Source: Symsagittifera roscoffensis
Taxonomy: Eukaryota > Xenacoelomorpha > Acoela > Convolutidae
Length of the DNA: 64,000 nucleotides
Direction: 5' to 3'
Assembly: GCF_963678635.1 (NCBI RefSeq)
Contig: NC_087066.1
Coordinates: 13,872,517-13,936,516, forward strand
This document shows positions 60,109 through 64,000 of this stretch, one piece after another. The notes under the pieces are model-generated. The model saw only the letters and a program-made list of their open reading frames with translations, was not told where the DNA came from and did not search any database. Position 1 is the stretch's first letter. Every line of letters begins with the position of its first letter. Both the position numbers and the translations under genes were made by a program.

Positions 60109-61112
60109 TGGTGGCGTCGTGTCGCTAACTCCTGCCTGATCACGGTTTGGGAGAGTCGTACTCTGCCCGTGTCGCCGATCGTTCCATAGGGTGCAGTCAC
60201 ACCGGAACCTTGTGCATTCTTGTTGGCGACTAGTCGTCCAGCTGTCTCTATCAGCCTCTTCACCGTTTGTTCCACGACTGGGTCACCCAAGGTGTCACTA
60301 GGGTCCGGGATTGTCACTCGACCTGTTGCTGTCGGGAGTCGTGTCTCCGTTGTCTGACTCATTTCTCGAGGCGTCAAGAGCTCCATCGGGGACTGCCCAC
60401 AAGGAATACTCCTTGCAGGTATCACCTTCTCCACGACCGTTGTCAACGCCATCCGCTCTTTGTAATCCCGCCTCAAGCGCTCAATCTCTTCGCTCTGCTT
60501 TTTGCTGCAGTCTTCGAACAATCTCTTCCACATGTCTTTATCTTCCTCCGTACTTAGCATGGTCTTAGTCATCTCATCCAGCTCCTTTTTGGTCTTTTCC
60601 AGCTCGTCTTTCATCCCATCTAGATCTTGCATGGTTCGGTTCGTTTGAACCCCTTGTTCTACTTTCGCCCTTTTTGGTGGCACAGCTGCTCTCAGTGGTG
60701 AACCAGACGAGGCAGCCTAGCTGTTCATTTCTTGATGCATTCTCGTCAGCCCAGGCTTGGGCTTGGAGGGCAAAGGCATTTCACCTGGTTGATAAGCCCT
60801 AGAACTTCCCAATCCAGGCTGATTCGCCAAGTCACTCCCTGAGAGAGCCCCGTTTCTCCACCTCATCACTCTCATGTTCGGGCGGTCTAGCACTCCCCTC
60901 TCTCCATTTGCTGCCATCAATGGGACTTCCGTGGGGCGGTCCCCACGTTTTTCATGCCCCAAGATGTTTATCAGGGCGGTCAGCAACATGACCACCTCTG
61001 GGTCCTCCAGAGCGAAGTCTCGATCGCTTAGCCGACGATAGATCGCATCTATCATCGGTCCTACATATGCCCCTGCCAGGTCCATCAATTCATCCAATTT
61101 GAACTTATCCAT
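60042..61112 (-). CDS. Element 2 coiled-coil protein in one frame with an internal TAG
   Basis: ATG at 61,110-61,112 opens a 131-codon segment (MDKFKLDELMDLAG) that ends with TAG at 60,717-60,719. The same frame continues at once (AASSGSPLRAAVPPKRAKVEQG) for about 225 more codons to 60,042. The second part has a clear heptad-like, highly charged helix (about residues 20-80 of that part, DELEKTKKELDEMTK). The only ATG near the start of the second part is at about 60,632. So this is either one protein broken by a stop, a TAG-readthrough gene, or two genes. No catalytic motif. It overlaps the SGNH hydrolase ORF by 67 bases. Confidence 0.65.
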
Positions 61113-61498
61113 TCTGTTCTTCAGGTTCGATTTGATTTGATTCCAAGGTTTGACTCAAGTGAGCAATTAAACGATCAATCAGGATCTAGAAAAGAGGTCA
61201 CGAATATCACACCTGTCAGTTTCACCTTAACTTCTCGTTAAAGTTTATTTAAAACAGTCAGATAAAAAGATTTTTTGTCCTAAAATTCATTAAAATCAAT
61301 CGGTCTCTAAAATTTTGGAATTCGACCTAAGATTGGACAGTCCAAACTTTGGATCTATTCCTAAGATAAGATCGTCATTTAGTTGTTCATGGTCACTAAC
61401 ACCTTCTTACCCAAGATCTTAATAACATTACACACAACATAACATAACACACATATCACGCAACTTAGTCTTTAGCCTAACACCCTCTCGCACGTCAC
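61113..61498 (-). other. Gap between the macro-like segment and the coiled-coil protein
   Basis: 386 bp, AT-richer than its neighbours, with no ORF. It could contain an internal promoter or a splice acceptor for the downstream genes; nothing specific is visible. Confidence 0.4.
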
Positions 61499-62194
61499 TC
61501 AGCCTATACTTAAGTAATATTTCTTATGTAAATATACTTGTATATTAGTATCAGAGAATATCACATGTACAAGTGCGTACAATTCCCGAGGATGCAGTCG
61601 TCCTCTGTTCGGGTCGTACACTGGAAGCGAGAGCTCCTTCACGTCCATTTCCACGAGGAAGTCTCTCAATCTCGTCAAGGACAAGACTAGGTTTTCCGGG
61701 TCCACGTGCCGCTTCTCCGTCGCCCGTGTCACTAAGAAACATAGGTATTTTCCCGGTATTTGTGACGCCGCCGGAGGTAAGGCTGCTACGCCCCCTACTC
61801 CTGGTCTTTGCTTCCAAAGAAATTCTATGTTTTTATATTCTCTCTTAAAATCTGCTGCTAACGCTGTCCTAAAACTCATGTCTGCTGTGATTGCTATCGC
61901 ACATGTTCTATTTGTGAGTATGAAATCACTGTCTGTTAGTATTATACTACTTGAATATTCATTTGGTAGGTTAAAATATGACTCAGCTACCCTCCCTATG
62001 TCGGGTTTCTTAGGTTCTTTGCCTGTTTCTGCTTTTAAGTCTCCTGTCTCTCTTGCTATTCTTAATTTTTTTATTATCAAGTTTTCAGTGTGGGTAAGTC
62101 CTACCCCCACTCCCCGGACAAAGTATCCATCGACGTCCCCGTCGATCGCATACCGGGTGTCAAGTCGAGATTGGAAGCCGGAATGGGTAGTCAC
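61499..62194 (-). pseudogene. Element 2 macro-domain-like segment (231 codons)
   Basis: The frame has no ATG before residue ~106 and begins in the overlap with the acidic segment. From ~82 to ~225 the pattern (CAIAITADMSF, ADFKREYKNI, GVAAL, YLCFLVTRA, LVLSLTRLRDFLV, ELSLPVYD, VHVIFSDTNIQVYL) follows TARG1/ALC1-like macro domains, which bind or hydrolyse ADP-ribose. The glycine-rich loops expected after TADM and in the GCGLD position are replaced (RTALA, DPNRGRL), so ADP-ribose binding is doubtful. The fold is inferred from spacing only. Without a start it is probably part of a longer or spliced product, or broken. Confidence 0.5.
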
Positions 62195-62472
62195 CCCTCC
62201 TGGGCAGCCCAGGAAGGATCTTCTCGTTCAGTTTTCCTGTATTTCATGCTTTCACGATCTACATCTTGAATAGTGACACTCGTCTCCTTTGGGTCCGACG
62301 TCATTTCGTTCAGCCATTCCAAGACACGCAGATTCGTCAACTCTTGTTCGTAGCATTGCTGTTGCTCGTCGTCGATTTCTACATCGGGTTTCGACCGGTC
62401 ATCGACCCACTCATCGTCGTGATCATCGACTATGTCAATGTCCTGTGACACAGTTATTTCTTCTAGACCCAC
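62191..62472 (-). pseudogene. Element 2 acidic segment (about 93 codons, no start codon)
   Basis: The frame opens after a TAA near 62,482 and runs to TGA at 62,191-62,193 with no early ATG; its first usable-looking codon is GTG. The product is very acidic (DIVDDHDDEWVDDRS, VEIDDEQQQ). It may be an extension of the acidic pol tail or the N-terminal part of the macro-like protein, which follows in the -1 frame. Confidence 0.45.
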
Positions 62473-62559
62473 TACTTCTTATCTATCTTTTTTAGGTCTA
62501 TCCTGTCCACTACAAAATCGTCGCCGTAAGGGTTATATTTCCTCTTGGATCTTGTCCTG

Positions 62560-64000
62560 TCATTTTGTCGAGTCTGTATCCATCTCTTCGGGATCCTGCC
62601 AATCCTCCTCTGCGTAGGGTAGGGTTTCATCGTCCGCTTCGATCACCTCGTTTGGATCCAGGTCCAGCGTTGTATTCATTCCTTCCTCCACGACTTCGTT
62701 TCCATCGTGCTTCTCCCTCGTGCCCTTCTCGTTGACCTCACAAGCAGGATCCATCATTAGATAATCCCCTTCTTCCCTGTCTACTTTAATGTTCTCGTAG
62801 TGGGCGGCTCGGCCAGTACTCAGTCTATAAAAGCGTCCCTCCTAGAGCACCTCCGTAATCATGAAGGCTCCCTCCACTTTTTTAGGAGCTTTTTTGTTCC
62901 TTTCGGTGGTATAAGGTTCTGAAATACCCATACGTAGTCTCCCACCGAGTAAGCTTTTGCACCAGCTGCTTTCTTGTCAAATTTTTTTCTCTGCCTTGCC
63001 TGTGCTTGCTGAGTATTTCTTCTACACAAATCGTTCAACTCCTGTTGACGTCTGATCACATCTCTCACGTAGACCTGTGGAGACGTTTTCTTTCCCTCTT
63101 ACTCTGGGTAGAAAAAGGTTAAGGGTAAAGACTTCTCGTGTCCAGTTAGCATCATGTGTGGACTAACCCCAGTGGTGGAGTGTTGCGTGATATTATAGGC
63201 TCCCATCACCTGTGGAAGGTATCTGTCCCAATCGGTCATGTACCTGGAACAATATACTCTCAGTCGACACTAACGTCCTATTCTGCCTTTCCTTTAAGCT
63301 ATTTGTGTGTGGATGGTATGTCGTGGAGTGAGCCTGAGCAACCTGTGAGCGTCTCATAAGCTCTTTCGTAAGCTCTCCTACGAAAGCTGTTCCATTATCC
63401 GATTGAAACGTCATCGGACAACCATGTCTCTTTATCCACGTATTGATCAGGTGGTCGCATGTCTCTTCCGCCGAGGCAGTTATGCAGGGCACGACCTCTG
63501 CATACTTTGTGAAATGATCTATCATGAACAATACCTGATTATAACCACTGTCTGTCATGCATATCTTTTGGTGATCTATCTGCACCACATCGTTGAATTC
63601 AGACGACTCGATCGATTGTAAAGGAAATCGCAAATTCCTTGGATCCTTGACCCTCTGGCATGACAGACATGCTGTTACCCACTTCTCGCATGCCTTTTTC
63701 ATTCCAGGCCACCCAAAGCGCTTCAGGATCCTCTGATACACTTTGTCAACCCCCTGATGGCCCATCTGATCATGCGACCTGAACAAGAATTCTGTCTGAT
63801 AGAGTTGCGGCAAAACTATTGCGTTATACTTGTATAGGACTTTGTCCTCATTTTTCCTCTTGCAAGCCACAATCCCGTCCTTGTTCAAGAATAACCTTCC
63901 CTCGTTCTGCATGAAATACTGTCTCAAGATACGGTAACTGTCTTCCTCGAGGTCTCCTTTATCCGGAGAGCCATTCTCGATCCACCTTTTCAGGTTGCTT
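62560..64000 (-). pseudogene. pol: Element 2 pol 3' end: integrase with frameshifts and stops (partial)
   Basis: The frame is open to the window edge. It has the integrase zinc finger (HDQMGHQG through CLSCQRV) and catalytic D, D, E in VQIDHQK, FQSDNGTAF and LKERQNRT. About 63,270 the frame shifts and continues DWDRYLPQVMGAYNITQH to a TAA at 63,099-63,101, then VRDVIRRQQELND to KKWRE. A second shift near 62,880 leads to FMITEV, a TAG at 62,842-62,844, EGRFYRLSTGRAAHYENI and an acidic tail ending STK before TGA at 62,560. Two frameshifts and two stops within 1.4 kb make this copy of pol non-functional. Confidence 0.88.

Larger units (their letters stand above)
51386..64000 (-). mobile_element. 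Element 2: 3' part of a giant Ty3/gypsy-type element with extra genes
   Basis: From right to left on the minus strand: integrase (broken), acidic tail, macro-like segment, small leader protein with coiled coil, SGNH hydrolase, then ~6.3 kb of long frames without recognised function, and an LTR. Base composition is near 47% GC against about a third for the host introns. The ORFs after pol cover about 10 kb, more than gag and pol of a normal element. The 5' part (LTR, gag, protease, RT) lies outside the window. That the post-pol genes belong to the same element is inferred from strand, spacing and composition and from the LTR beyond them. Confidence 0.7.

Overview
The window comes from a metazoan (most likely invertebrate) nuclear genome. 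It is AT-rich and mostly intron and transposon, with canonical GT-AG introns and standard stop codons. Its backbone is one split host gene, a plastin/fimbrin (actin-bundling protein), on the minus strand from 49,103 down to 6,402. Thirteen coding exons join in frame with no internal stop to give a predicted 661-residue protein (two EF-hands, four calponin-homology domains). None of these exons is apparent in an ORF list, because each is short and interrupted; I recognised them from family motifs and placed the splice sites by eye. The exact host clade cannot be fixed from this sequence.

Layout. 1-6,400: tandem array of a ~2,142-bp unit that ends at the plastin stop codon. 6,402-12,772: plastin exons 13 to 8, with MITE-like and other dispersed repeats in the introns. 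13,805-32,706: a complete 18.9-kb LTR retroelement (element 1) inserted in plastin intron 7, in the same orientation as the gene, with LTRs that look identical and a 4-bp target duplication. 33,031-34,743: exons 7 to 4. 34,744-40,309: intron with minisatellites. 40,310-40,799: exons 3 and 2. 40,800-49,004: intron 1, holding a decayed plus-strand LINE that was itself hit twice by 5'-truncated LINEs in the opposite direction. 49,005-49,103: first coding exon. 49,554-51,385: two head-to-tail ~915-bp LTRs. 51,386-64,000: the 3' part of a second, GC-richer Ty3/gypsy-type element (element 2), also on the minus strand, running off the right edge.

Element 1 has an unusual polycistronic layout: ORF1 (155 aa), Gag-Pol in one frame (2,740 aa), two tiny membrane ORFs joined by ATGA, a 378-codon frame in which I find no ATG, a class I-type envelope-like protein with signal peptide and transmembrane segment (872 aa) and a last ORF of unknown function (597 aa) joined to it by ATGA. 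Its coding strand is strikingly G-poor.

Element 2 has a broken integrase (two frameshifts, two stops) followed by about 10 kb of long minus-strand frames with no recognised retroviral gene. These include an SGNH/GDSL-type hydrolase with the catalytic residues in place, a degenerate macro-domain-like segment, a coiled-coil protein, and a 1,266-codon frame interrupted by one TAA, one TAG and one TGA. Most segments of that chain begin without ATG, so they read better as pieces of longer ORFs than as separate genes.

All calls are from reading the sequence and family knowledge; no database search or alignment program was run.
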